NCBI GenBank assembly: GCA_947184155.2
Contig: CAMXCT020000890.1
Location: 913,438-977,437, forward strand
DNA from: Cladocopium goreaui
Lineage: Eukaryota; Sar; Dinophyceae; Suessiales; Symbiodiniaceae
DNA length: 64,000 nt
Direction of reading: 5' to 3'
Shown: positions 1 to 12,055 of the stretch, in pieces
How positions within the stretch are numbered: position 1 is the first letter of the stretch
Layout of the letters: each line of letters starts with the position of its first letter
The notes under the pieces: generated by a model
Database searches by the model: none
What the model saw: only the letters and a program-made list of their open reading frames with translations
What the model was told of the DNA's origin: nothing
Position numbers and translations under genes: made by a program

Positions 1-130
1 CATCACCCAGCAGCTGAGCCAACATATGCTGGTGCGAATTGGTGCGATATAATATGTGTATATATATATATACTGTGGTGTGAGAATAATCTAGTGTGAC
101 ATCATGGGCATCAAGTCTTGCACAAGGCAC

Positions 131-503
131 CTAGAGTCTCAAGTGCTCGAATGTCCTCCATGATGTCTGCGATGCCATCTGCAAAGGTTCCGTGCAACGC
201 AAGGCTCCACATCCTCATCACGAGGCTGAGTGAAGCTGCAAGCAACACTGAAGCATCTCAGCACGCAGCATCAACTGGTTTCAACTTAATGTTGGACCGC
301 ATCCCTCTGAGCTTTGGACGAAAGCCCTAACGTCGAGAACTTTGCTACAATATTCCTGGCTGCTAACGGGGGGGCGTGATGTGCTGATAAGATCGCACTC
401 ATGTGACGGAACATCGTGGGGCATGAATCGGCATGAACATGCTTGAACTGACTCATCAGGTCTTTGCAAATTGGAATCGCCGAGGGCATGCCACTTGGAC
501 CGC

Positions 504-535
<32 letters not shown>

Positions 536-2818
536 GTGCTATGCAGTGCGACTTATTGGCGGTGCTTCTGCTTCAGAGCATCTCAGAGTGAATGTTTCCA
601 ACTCTTGTGAGCCTTGTGAGCAAACTTTGGCCAAGATTCTCTGATTCAGTGACGTCAGACAGGAACATGTTTATAATGATGGCAAACACGTAGTTCAAAC
701 CAATGATCAACCTGAATTCCACGCAGGCTTGTGCTGGAGATGTCTCTGGCGAAACTCAGTAATGCAAATTCATGCACTTTTATTCCTTTAAAAGGCAAGA
801 GGTGGCCAATTTGCTCTTGAATCCACCTTATCAAAATTCCTCCCTCATAATCTCCAATGGTTTCTCCGCTGCATGCTATCTGCCACATTCTCCCACAGCA
901 CTACATCACAGAGGAATACATAGGATTGTTTTGGGGGTTACTGCAAGTAAGGACCCTCCATTGACAGCAACGGTGAGACATGTCTAAAACATCCTAAACA
1001 ACCTAAGACATTTCCCTCGGCTTTAGGGTGTGGAACATCCATGTGCCAGTGGCAAGTATATATGAATCCCTGCAACGCCATCTACTCCTTTCTCAGCTTG
1101 GCTTGCCTCTTGGCCTCTCTTGGCCAAGCAGCATCAATGCGGAGGTCACTGCACGAGAGGCAGCTCGCATCCCATTGACCAAAGTCAACAGCTCCTGATA
1201 ACTTGCTGAAGCTAAAACATACCTGAAATGCCAATCATTTGGAAAGAGCTCAGAAGCTTTTGCATGGTCTTTGGCTCCAGGACGCATTGCACGCACGTGT
1301 GTGTATGTGTGTGTAATCTTTGAGAAAGTCGACAGCATAAGTTAATATGGTGCTGCACCATGGTAACAGTACCGAGACAGGAGATGAAAATACGGTGTGT
1401 TGGGGCCAAGTGTCGAACTACCTCCAACTGTACATATCCCCAAGTCTATAGATATTAATCTAATTATATACTGTAATTCCAAATAATTTCCATTGTTTAA
1501 TTATGCTTTCACGGGCACTTTATTTCGATCTTTTGCCCCCTCTCCGGAAGCGAGCGCAACAGCCGCACCAAGCGAGAGAGCCTGCCATGAACTAAGGAGC
1601 ACAGGAGCGCAACTCAATGTGACAAATCACAACAGCTGATGGACTTCTGCAGATTGTGCTTTTACATATGCATGCTAAATATATTATGTTCGTGATTTAG
1701 TATGAGGATATATATATATAGCTATAAATAACTATAAAATATTCTATATATATTTATATATAAATAAACAAATAAGTAAGCGACTATATACGTGTTTATT
1801 ATTCTATCCAATCTATTCTATCCGTTCTGATCTTTACGCTAGTGAATGCTGGTGACGTGTTGCGTTTCACTTTCAAGACAGGCCTGAGCAGTCTAAGCAA
1901 TCTCAAAGGCCCTGTCTGTAGTGATCCTCCACCACCTCCTGCAATCAGGAGGATGATGCTCAGCAGCCAGGTCTCGAATACCATCATAGCCACCTCGGGC
2001 AGAATGGCGCACCAATCTAGGCACTGCAAAACACCTCTCATCACCTGTCAAAAGAATAGTGCTGGCCCAAGGCCTACCTTGTATGCGAACTTGCATTTAT
2101 TTGTGGGATTTGAATGTGCACTAGAGTTGATGAGGTTGCCTTTCACACCGCGCAAGCTTCAATAAGCTTGGGCACCAGAACGGCATCGAAAATAAACCAC
2201 ACGTCCCGCAAACAGTTACGTTTGCTCTCAAAGGCCGCAAAACGCACTGCAAGCTCAAACCTCGTGCAGCCAGAAGACCCAGATAGTTGATATAGTAGCA
2301 ACTATAGTAAATGTGTAATTAAATGCAATGTGTTCAGACTGGTGACTACATGTGACGACTAAGAGAATGGATAAAGATGGAAGCATCTGTCCATCCAACA
2401 CAGAATCACGATGTTTTTATTGGCTTTTATAAAGGCTGGCCAGGCAGCACAAAATAAATGCAGAAGAGATGGTCGCAGAGCTGATACGGCCAAGTTGAGT
2501 CAATAAGGGTGGCGGCGGTATTCTTGTCTGCATCCACACCAATGTAAATAGCATTGATGCCTTGGGGCAGCAGCCAGCATCAGCCAGCAATATCAGCAAT
2601 GAGTTAATAATTATGAGTTAATAAGCAAGAGCATGCAAAAGGCCTTTAAGTTTTTGCGCCAAATGTCGAGGCCCTCCTTCACCTGCCTTGCTGGCAGACA
2701 ATTTCCTCAATTTAGCCAGGAAACAAATCACCCCGAGAGTGACGCGTTCGAAAATATCGCTGCGGGCAAGCTTTTGCGCAATGCCATGCTGCTTGTAGAA
2801 GTTCATCACATCATATGC
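131..2818 (-). CDS. Voltage-gated cation channel domain, S1 to pore (partial, multi-exon)
   Basis: Eight exons join in phase: 2725-2818, 2449-2560, 2176-2260, 1884-1993, 1545-1581, 1125-1194, 632-727 and 131-235. They encode a six-helix ion-transport domain (Pfam PF00520 type). In order: pre-S1 text DIFERVTLGVI; S1 with NAIYIGVDAD; S2-S3 with FELAVRFAAF and RNCLRDVWFIFDAVL; S3-S4 with MMVFETWLL, a glycine run and LRLLRLLR; the rest of S4, LSRLVRLLRSLP; the linker ELLTLVNGMRAASRAV; S5 with NYVFAIIINMF; and a pore-helix segment, RMWSLALHGTFADGI. Arginine at every third S4 position marks a voltage sensor. The domain resembles the Na/Ca-channel-like proteins of dinoflagellates; ion selectivity cannot be read. 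S6 and the C-terminus lie beyond the left edge. The S4 microexon has a GA donor and several other exons have GC donors. The joins around S5 (632-727, 1125-1194) are the least certain. The N-terminus is not resolved. Confidence 0.85.
500..530. repeat. CT dinucleotide microsatellite
   Basis: A run of alternating CT lies in an intron of the channel gene, between the S5 and pore exons. Confidence 0.85.
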
Positions 2819-2829
2819 CTGACATCATT

Positions 2830-4200
2830 TGTGAAATTACCGCAAATCACACGTACTACACTGTACGCACTGATTCAATCTGATTCACTGATTCTCTACA
2901 TCACACATCGTCTACTTGTCACTAGCAGCAGCTCGGTGGTGAGCACAGCGAGCACAGCGAGCACAGCCTCCTCGTCGAGCTTTACATCCTGACAGGATCT
3001 GACAGGTACAACACCATCTGTGTTCGACCATGACCGAATGCTGGCACAGCCAGCCTGGCCCTCAAACGCTCAGATATATTGCACATGTTAGATATATATG
3101 ATTATATATACAATTATATACACACTTGTAGAGAGAGGGAGAGAGATATGTATTGTATTTATACTTATATATTTTATATCTAATTATTCATCTATTTATT
3201 ATTTATCTCTCTCTGCATTTATTCATTTATTATGCATGTGTAAGATTCAATGAGTAAATATTGTGCATCTAAATATATGTACAGTATATAGGTATCTGCA
3301 TCTGCATCTGTTTATCATATGATTCATATAAAATATTTGTTACAGTAAATTGAATGCCATGCGCAAATTAGGGTCGTCCCCTGTCGCTTGTGAGGATTTC
3401 AGTACTCCTGGAGATGTCACTTAAATCGGGTATCGGTATTACGGGTCGTCCCAGACATCGGTTATGAAGGTTTTGTGCAAACTCAGAAAGGCCAAGGCGA
3501 AGCAAGACCAAATTAGTATTACAATAATAATTGTGTCGATTACTCATATGACTCATATATATGTGTATATGATTGCAAAATATTGCAAATGTGTATGTGT
3601 CGATATACATTGTGACATGAGCCTGAATGATTTTGAGTCACGTCCGGCTTGTTGAGCCTAAATTCAACTGTAAGAATTCAATTCAGCATAATTCAGCAGT
3701 TTGCTAAATGTAATGTTTCTTTCACATCTTTAACCACTTGTCATATCTTGCAACACCTTTTGAGACAGCTAGTAACAACCTTTAGCATCCTTTAGCTGTG
3801 AATTGACCAAAGGGTTCAACGCTCTGCCGCTCTGCAAACCACGGCTTTCGCTGGTGTTCTGTCCTCCGCATGCTCATCGTGTGCATAGAGGACCGGCATC
3901 TTCATTCTTCGCAACTTGGCCCCCTGCGGTCCAGGCATGTCCAGGCCATAGTCACAGCTGCAAAACATTGCAAAACCCCCTCAAGTCAAGCACAAGTCAC
4001 TGTGAAGTCACTATGCAGGACTATGCATACAAGTGCAGCGTAAGCGCAAGTGTTAGGCCTTCTGATCCTTCTGCGCTTTTGGCACTGCTTGTTCTTTTTC
4101 TCCATCTGTACTCATGAAGTCGTGTACTCCTGTCTTGAAACGCCTTAAGGCACCAATGAAGCCCTCACTGCGGCATCATCTCCGAGTGTCCGAGTTTGCC
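2830..4200. other. AT-rich stretch without a supported gene
   Basis: Around 3080-3340 this is TA-rich simple sequence. A short open segment around 2935-2990 on the minus strand (starting DVKLDEEAVLAVL) could be a further upstream channel exon, but nothing confirms it. A short motif containing GGGTCGTCCC occurs near 3371 and again near 3443. I see no convincing exon in the rest. Confidence 0.4.
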
Positions 4201-4203
4201 GAC

Positions 4204-6722
4204 CTTTTTCAAATCCAAAAGTCCCAAATCATTCATCCCAAGAGTTTCCAAGTCGCAGTCGAGTGGCTGGAACATCGATTGCCGGGACCGTGGGCTGGAT
4301 GCGTCAGAAGCTGCTGCACCATATGGTTCGGAACCACTTGTGCCAACCCAACCACCATCCTGCCAATGGACCAGAACAGCTCTTTGCTGCAATATCTATG
4401 GTCGTCGGAACTCAAATCATTGCACGAAAAACAATGAAAAACACATAGAAACGACAAAGACCTTCAGCGGTGATAGTTGCAACTTCATCGCTGGCACGAC
4501 ATCGGTGAGCCTGAGAAACAGAAAACTGTGACAGAAAACGCGCCAAAGGTGGGCAAAGATGATCAAAATGATCAAATATGTGCGGGACAAATACATATAT
4601 ACACAGAAAGTCAGCTTAGAAGGGCTTATCAGTCGTTGAATGTCGGTGAGAGACCTGATTGGCCAAATATTCAGCACAATCAGCACACCTAGCAGCTTCA
4701 GCAACTGAGCCCCGCACACTTCGGTGTCTTCCAGTGCAAAGTCTTCATCTGATCACAAATTCAAATGATGTCAATGAGTCATCGGAATCACAGGAACTCA
4801 CAGCTCGTCAAATCGAGATGGATCGAGTGAACAGGCATGTTCTGGAATGTCGAAACAGCACAGGGAAACAAACGTTGGCCTGTGTGTGGAGCTATGCAAT
4901 ATCTCCGTCTCGGGGCAATACATGATATGTTGATCATTGTCTATCTCATAATACGACTTACCTGTACTTGCATTATCCTCCGATCATCAAGCCAGTTGTG
5001 CACCTATTGTAGGATTCGGTCGCACGCTCATCGGATGCTCTTTCGCACGGTTCTGCACAACTGTTTGGCAAATAGCTGTAGACTTGTGCGAATTCTCTAT
5101 GAGTTTTGTCACACTGATAGAGGCTGGCAACCGGATAAAAGGTTACAGCATGGTCAAGCGGGGACCACAACAAGGACCATTCCATGGCATGTAACCTGCC
5201 ACTGTACAGGCTTCAAATGGCTGGCGCAAAACATAGTCACACTCGCCTGGTCCCCCTTTCGCAGGGAATCTTGCCTCAACTGTCGTCAAATCGAACCCGA
5301 AGCAAACGCATGAAATCCCGTATATTAGATATTATATATATATATAATGTGTGTGTGATTATACATGTTTATATTGTATACATATAATATGCATATAATT
5401 TGTAGGATCTAGCATCTCTGTCTGCAATCAAGGCACGGTTTCTTTCCAGGAACTGTCAAGAGTTTCGCTCGGGGAGAAGGCTGCCCCTGAATGAACAGCA
5501 GTCTTGGCTTTGAGGATATTTCAGGCATTCATAGCTCTCAGGACCAACACAGAAACATCATGCAGCAAATTGCACTGACAATGCAAACTGACATGGCTTT
5601 GACTGGTAGGCAGCTGCCTCATATATGTGTCTTCACTCAACAGAAATGTTAGATAATGTTAGCGCATCATAATATGCATAATAAATGACAAGATATGACA
5701 GGTATATGAATGGCATGTATGCACATACGATCAAAGATTGTGTGTCTGCGTATGTACAGGCGCAATTGCACGCATTATATCGCATTATGTGCGGCTTCTG
5801 CTAGCTATAACTGTGCAATGTCGCGATTGTTTGACGTGTGAATCAAGACCCGTGTGTCTGGCTGCCTTCACAAGTCGTTCAATAGCCATGGTCTGATTGT
5901 CCATGAGCTGCTGTATATCTTGCCGCAACACGTCTCTCAGCTGCTGCATGTCCTGCAAAATGCCCGAGAATCTGGTGTAGAAAAGATTGAAAAAATGAAA
6001 CAAAGTAATTACATGTAATTACATCAAACAAAAAACATATATAAATTGTGTTGGTACGTCTTGGGCTCATTGGTTGTCTAAAGCTTGGAATGGCAATGAC
6101 ATGTTGCATCAGGATGAAATCGTGCAGTGAGAAACTTGAAACTATTGGGAACTTTGAGAATGGCCAACAACAATCGCCATAATCAAACATGATCAAATGG
6201 TCTTCGATGGTCTTCAATTCGCTCCTGTTTCAGATTCACGTCACCAACCGCCATGCTGCTTCAAGGTCGCACGGGCAGGGTTCACCGCTGCAGGAGTTCC
6301 AAAAATAAATCCCAAAACAAAGCCCTGAAAAAGCGCAAGCTGGTGCCCACATGGACTTTCGGAGCATACTCTACTCAGGGCCTAACGTGCTTCTACATCT
6401 TCTACTAAGTCTAGAACTGCTGGGCATTGTCTGTCAATCTGCCGCTGGGTTCGAGAGAGATGGCTTGTGATTCTATACTGATTGCCCAAGCAGGAAAGTA
6501 CCAGTACAGCATGGCCATGCATGGCCACAATCTTGAAGCAAGGAGGTCACACACCTGCAAGGCCAAAGACTTTTTCACTTAGCAAGTGGCCTGTGTGTTT
6601 GATGATTTTGATGTGCCTACAGGACACTACGCATCATGTGGACTAGTGGAAGCCGGATTTTGAACTTCGCCTTGCTGCATCTCTCCGGCAAGTGCAGTCA
6701 CTCGAATACCAAATGATCCGAT
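4204..6722 (-). other. Candidate exons upstream of the channel domain
   Basis: Four open segments with good splice borders lie between the channel domain and the TAPT1 gene. Exon 6671-6722 (IGSFGIRVTALAGEMQQ) joins in phase to 6249-6287 (VNPARATLKQHG). Exon 5850-5971 encodes an amphipathic coiled-coil stretch containing MQQLRDVLRQDIQQLMDN. Exon 4204-4359 is 52 codons in phase 0, is serine-rich, contains SMFQPLDCDLETLGMNDL and ends at AAG|GT. They could be the N-terminal half of the channel, since related channels often carry a coiled coil there, or a separate small gene. The join from 6249 to 5971 does not work directly, so at least one exon is missing. A possible start codon is an ATG near 6976 opening MSEALQSKGAN. 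Confidence 0.45.
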
Positions 6723-7155
6723 CTTGGCATTGATCATCCAGACCCAAACATTATGCCAGTTTACGCCTTCCAAACGAGCTGCATCGCGCAGTCTCCAAGT
6801 GGCCTCAAAGCTACAGAGAGGATGAATGTGTGGAAATCTGCAGCCTGTAGCAGAGCCATAGCAAAGCTCTTGTCAATCTCGTCTTACCTCTTCACTTCTC
6901 CTTCAAATAATGAAAAAGCGGCGGAAAAAAAGTGTCGTTGCTGGAAGCGTTTTGGGGTTTGCTCCCTTGCTCTGAAGGGCTTCAGACATCTTCAGACCAT
7001 CCGCTCCAAACCACTGGCTGGACCGCCGTCGCAGTGATGTCGCAGCGATCCAGTACGACGAGTACAGTACTGCGACGTTACTACGAGTTGATGCTGAGAT
7101 ATATCTGGCGCTGGTGATACGACGTGCAGGGCATTGCTCTTTGCATCTCTTTGCG

Positions 7156-10100
7156 TCACAAAGCCTTGATCTTTCCAAAGAGTTCGAGGCCCCTGGAGAT
7201 GGAACCTCGGCGCCTTGCTGCTGCACCCAGCAAGACGATGGATAGCAGCACCTGTGAAGAACGAACAAATCACTCACCAAGATCGCCATCACCAAGCATC
7301 ACCAAGCACTGAATGTGCAACGAACTCGTGAACTAAAAAATACCACAAAGAACTCGGACATACCACAAATCTGTAAATCTAACCAATCCCCGCCACACTT
7401 TGCCCAAGCCTTTGCAAATCCAAAGATTGCAGCCAACAAGGCCCAAAGCCAGTGAGGAGATCCCTGACGCAAAGTCCATGGGACAAGTGATAGGCAAGAA
7501 CATGCAAGAACTATCCAGAAAAAGCCTAGCGAATCCTAGCGACCTAGCTGGGATGCATAAAGAACTGACAAAGAAACAGCCCGAATGAACAACGATGATA
7601 TACGATGATATACGGTGATCAAACATTGGTATTGGCTCAAGATTCTTATCATATCTTATCATCTCGTTGGGGCATGTTGGGGCATGTTAGAGCACCCTGC
7701 AAAAGCAATGAACCGAAAACACATGCCACAGATCCACCAGCTGCAGTGCGGTGTAGTGCAGCCTGAATTGGCAAATGCAGAATGACAAGAGTGGAGAGGG
7801 GCAGCCCACTGAAGCCAATGCGTCGTGCCAGAACATGGCTGAAGGACTGGATGCCTTGGTGTTGCAAGGCTGGCGGCGTGGGAATCGAGCAAAATTGCAC
7901 ACGTATAAAAATTATATATTACTGTACAGATTGTTGCACTTATTTATTTGTTTACTGATTTATTTGTTTATTTATTTATGATTATATATGTGTACGTAGC
8001 TGGGTTCATCTCAGTTTTGGTATGTCTTCGTGCACCGCGTTATCTATAGCTATGCTCAGGGACCTCGAAACGGCATGCATGGTGCAGAATCCTCGCCACG
8101 AGAGCCGGTCGGCCGCATGCGACAAACAAGGATATCTGCAATGAGAACCTTTGGCGAGGATTCAGAGGACGAGATGTCACCAGAACCGGTCATGCTATGT
8201 CATGCTATGTTGCTGAGCCACCAGAATATGCACCCCTTTCCCCACCATGGTGTCGAAGTCTGATCATGTTGGGTAGGTCTTGGGTACTGTATAGCAAGAT
8301 ATAGCAAGTGCAATTGTTTTGAAAAATATGTGCGGGTCTTGTGGATTGTGAAGCTTGGATGAACGGCCAGAGGTATACAGAGGGGTATACAGAGGTATGC
8401 TGGTGAAACTTAGAAGGAAGCTGAGTTTCGATATATCTGTCTGCGCCTGCTGGTAGCTCTCTAAGACGGCCACAGGAAGCTCACTGAACTTCATGATCCT
8501 TAGCTTTGTGAATATGGTTTTCCGTCCTTTCCTTGCAGCGCCAGCTTTCTTTTTCTGCCTTCAACTTTTCTCGCTGCTGTTCTCTTTGTATCACCGGCTC
8601 TGCTCAATGCATACCTCCAAGATCCGCCAAGTCTCAAGCAAAACTTCACCCAATCAGTTCCAAATTCAATGCCAACCTTAGGAAAGGCTACACACTCCAG
8701 GCGCTCAATTCGATGCGCATGCATCTCTATGGCACATGAGGTCCTAACTTCTAACTGATACTAACCGTCCTAACCACCTGAATCTATGGAGTGTTTTTTC
8801 ATCAAATGTCCACCCACATCCACCCATCATATTATCAATCTTAAGCCAGGATACTAATAAAAGCAACCAGGAGGTAATCTGCATTCCAGAGGAGAGGCCC
8901 CTTCGCTCAGAAGCCGCCAATCTTAGCAAAACGAAAATGATATCCTTGGAGCAGGGCATTGAGTTGAGGAAGAGTCGAAGGTCCTAGGTCTAGAGACATA
9001 GTATCCACAAATCGGGATGGCTGGGGCGGTAGTTGCTGAATGAAATTCTAAATAATTACACGGTAGAAATGCATCGCCAGGCATGGTGGCAGCACCATCG
9101 AAATTACAAGTATATAAGCAATCTCGGAAACTCAAGGTTCACAAATTCACAAATGGTTCACAAGAAAGACATCAACAAATTCCGAAAACCAATGTCCGTC
9201 CCTTACATGTTTCACATGTTTCCTGTTGCCGGAGTTTTTGCGGTGGCTCACGTGACCATGCACTGCATCAGCTACAGGCCACATCCCAATCTCATGTCCC
9301 TGCCGAAGCTCAAGGGCCAAGTAGAAGCGCTCAACGATGTCGGACGTGAGAATTGGGAATAAAGACTTCACCTGCGCAGAGGAGAACAATGCTCTGGATA
9401 GATACGCCAAATACGCCCTTTTCCAGTAATGGCCAGAAGGATTCTGGATATTCCTGAAATTTCCTGAATGCCTCTGAATGCCACTCTCTTTGCGATAGTT
9501 TCATGGTTCTACAAGCTCTATACGTATTGTAGTGTTTCTGACTGTCTCTGACGATGCTGCAGAGCACTCTCGCGCGGTCAGCTTGACTTGAATTATGGAG
9601 GCTCTGGAGCCTCATATCGCTTGAAGACCGTGGATTTGATCTCCCCGAAGTTGTTGGTAACAATGATGAGGAAAACCGCGCTCCTGTCTCGTTCTTGTCT
9701 GCCGATTGATGTGTAACTGTGTAACAATGCTCGCTCTTTAAGTTCTTTAGGGTTCAAGTCCCAAGTGGGACCTATGGGCATCTCAACAACTGGTCTACGT
9801 CCGCAAAATTGCAAACCCGATTTCGATCCTCTTAAATGGAGTTGGAGTTGAAGTCTTGCATTCCGTGGGCAGGAACAGAGGCATCAATAATATTCTTGCA
9901 AACGTATGTCTGGTGCTAGGAATTGAGTGAGCATGATTGAGTGCTTCAAGCGTTCTCGAGCCTACTGATCATGCGCTTTGGCTTCCCCAAAAAGGCCTTC
10001 TTTTAGACCATGTCTGCTAAGTCAAGTTCTTCGTTTCGTGGTTGATCATATCCTATTTGTCGGACTTGTTTGCATCCAGTTGACTTGTCTTTGGCTTACG

Positions 10101-11854
10101 GGTGAGTTCTGACGCATGCAAATATATAGTCTGCAAGCAGTCTTTGGCGCAGCCTCAATTGCAAAAGCTTAATGCGGCAAAGTATCGAAGAAGTGTTGAT
10201 GGCGACTGTCAAAAGCAATACGCGGAGCATATGCATGGAAGAGTGAACAAAACAATATGCCAATGCCTCAGGTACGCACCGCACCTTCTGCCGATAATCG
10301 CAGAACACCAAAAAATGTAGAATGACTATGAATCAGTATGAATCAGTATGAATCAGTATGAATCAGTATGAATTATATGAGAATCAGTATGAATTAGATT
10401 GGCACTTTGCCATACTTTGCCTCAGATCCGATCGGCCTTGGCCAAGGTGCCAAAAGGTACTTGGGCAAAAGCTCCACAGGTCCTTGCCGGCAAGATGCAG
10501 CCAACAAATCAAACAGGTCAACCCCCACGGAACGCAGCCAGCGCTCAAAGAGTTCCAGCATGTTGAAGAAAACGTAGAGTTTCAGAAAGGACTCACCTGA
10601 GCCACAGGAGTGCATGAGCGGACGTCTGGTGAGGTGCAATGTGGAAGGAATATGAGGGAATCATATTAGAACATATATTATTTGATATTATTTGAATATT
10701 TGCTATAATTTTGCTATATTATCTATATTTAATTGTATTTATATGTGTCTATACTATATACTATCTATGAATTATAACTGTACAACCATCCTATTATTAT
10801 AGTACATGTTACGATATCACAGGTAGGTGTATAGTTTGTGTCTTTTTATGTCTGTCAAATTGATGTCCGAATATTCCAACCATTGAGGCCCGTCTCTTGT
10901 CTCGTAGCTGTCCCTCGCAGACTTTCAGTTATTGTTGCGAAAAAGAAGCTGGAATCGGAAATCTTCAAGACATTCTGAACCAAATCGTGCTAGACCATGC
11001 TAGACCTACATACTTCAAAATAATGTCCGCATGCATAATCTGCTGCAACTTAGATTCTTGATCCACATTAGTTCTCAGTGGCTACCTTAGCAAATGTATT
11101 CCCTCATATTCCTCCAATCAGCTGAAAGCATCTGAAAGTGTCACAAAGTGCAAGCAGAGTCTCCACGAAGATAGTGATACACCCAAGAGTTGCTGAAGAA
11201 GACCGATTGGAGAAAGACATTCGCGATTAGGAGGCTTAGCCGAATGACATCGCACTTTTGGGTAACAGATATGGGACTTACCATCTTTCCAAAGATGGCG
11301 TGAGCAGCAGCTCGTGGGAGAGCAAAAAGGACCTGAAGAGGGGTAAAGCTGAGCTCATGCAGAAGGATGTCAAGGCAAAGCAGAAAGCCAAACGCCAAGA
11401 TCTTCTCAAGTCGAAGTGGCACCCTTGCGACTTCCAACAAATGACTGCGAGGCACTCTGGGCAGCTGTGATTCGTCTGGCCTACTGGCAGTTTCATCTGA
11501 GATCCAAGTCCAGAATCCCATAACGGGACTTTGCGTGCCACGTCCCCACAATTCAATAGCTCTCCAAACAGATTCTTTGTTCTTTCCATGCCTGTGATCA
11601 TGATCGTCCACCAACTTTCCCACTCTTGGAGGAGTGGACCCCCGCTCTGGTTCACTGAAATATGCTCCGTCACTGCCGTTCGGGGAGGCCTGACTGGCTG
11701 CATGCTGTGCTCGCAATTGCAAGCCTTCAATCTCGCCATGTGCACCCAAATAGTGCCCAGCACGAAAGGCTTGGTAGTCATGGCGGTAGGCCTCCAATTC
11801 GCTCGGCTCCAAGTCTTTGGGTAAGAACTTCAGCGGTGGGCCCAGAGCTGCCAT
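7156..11854 (-). CDS. TAPT1 / DUF747 family multi-pass membrane protein
   Basis: Exons: 11164-11854, 10451-10596, 10187-10266, 9611-9683, 9257-9371, 8636-8676, 8422-8498, 7773-7854, 7404-7463 and 7156-7251, ending in TGA. Phases agree except across two gaps (9257 to 8676 and 7773 to 7463), where a short exon is probably missing. Family landmarks run in order: LRLEKILAFGFLLCLD and SWVYHYLRG; SFLKLYVFFNMLELFERW; YCFVHSSMHMLRVLLL; VTNNFGEIKSTVFKRYE; LFPILTSDIVERFYLALEL; FGTDWVKFCLIMKFSELP; and RRIGFSGLPLSTLVI. These match the TAPT1/Pod1/Emp65 family (PF05346), proteins of the ER or of cilium and centrosome biogenesis. About 487 codons are seen, normal for the family. The start is the first ATG of a 230-codon first exon whose N-terminus is disordered; an upstream exon is possible because AG precedes it. 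Three donors are GA (after 11164, 10187 and 8636) and several are GC. Confidence 0.88.
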
Positions 11855-12055
11855 CACCTAGCACAGCCGTTTCCTGGAGGCATATGTCGCACGTGGCTTA
11901 GTATACCAAAAGAGGCAGAACATGGCAGAACTCTATAGAACTCTGATATACTGGGAGCCATCTGCAAAAAACATCAAGAAACTGCAATATGGTGCTACTG
12001 AAGCTTGGGTTCCAAATGGTTCCAATATGTTCCAATACCTGCAACATGTTGCGAT

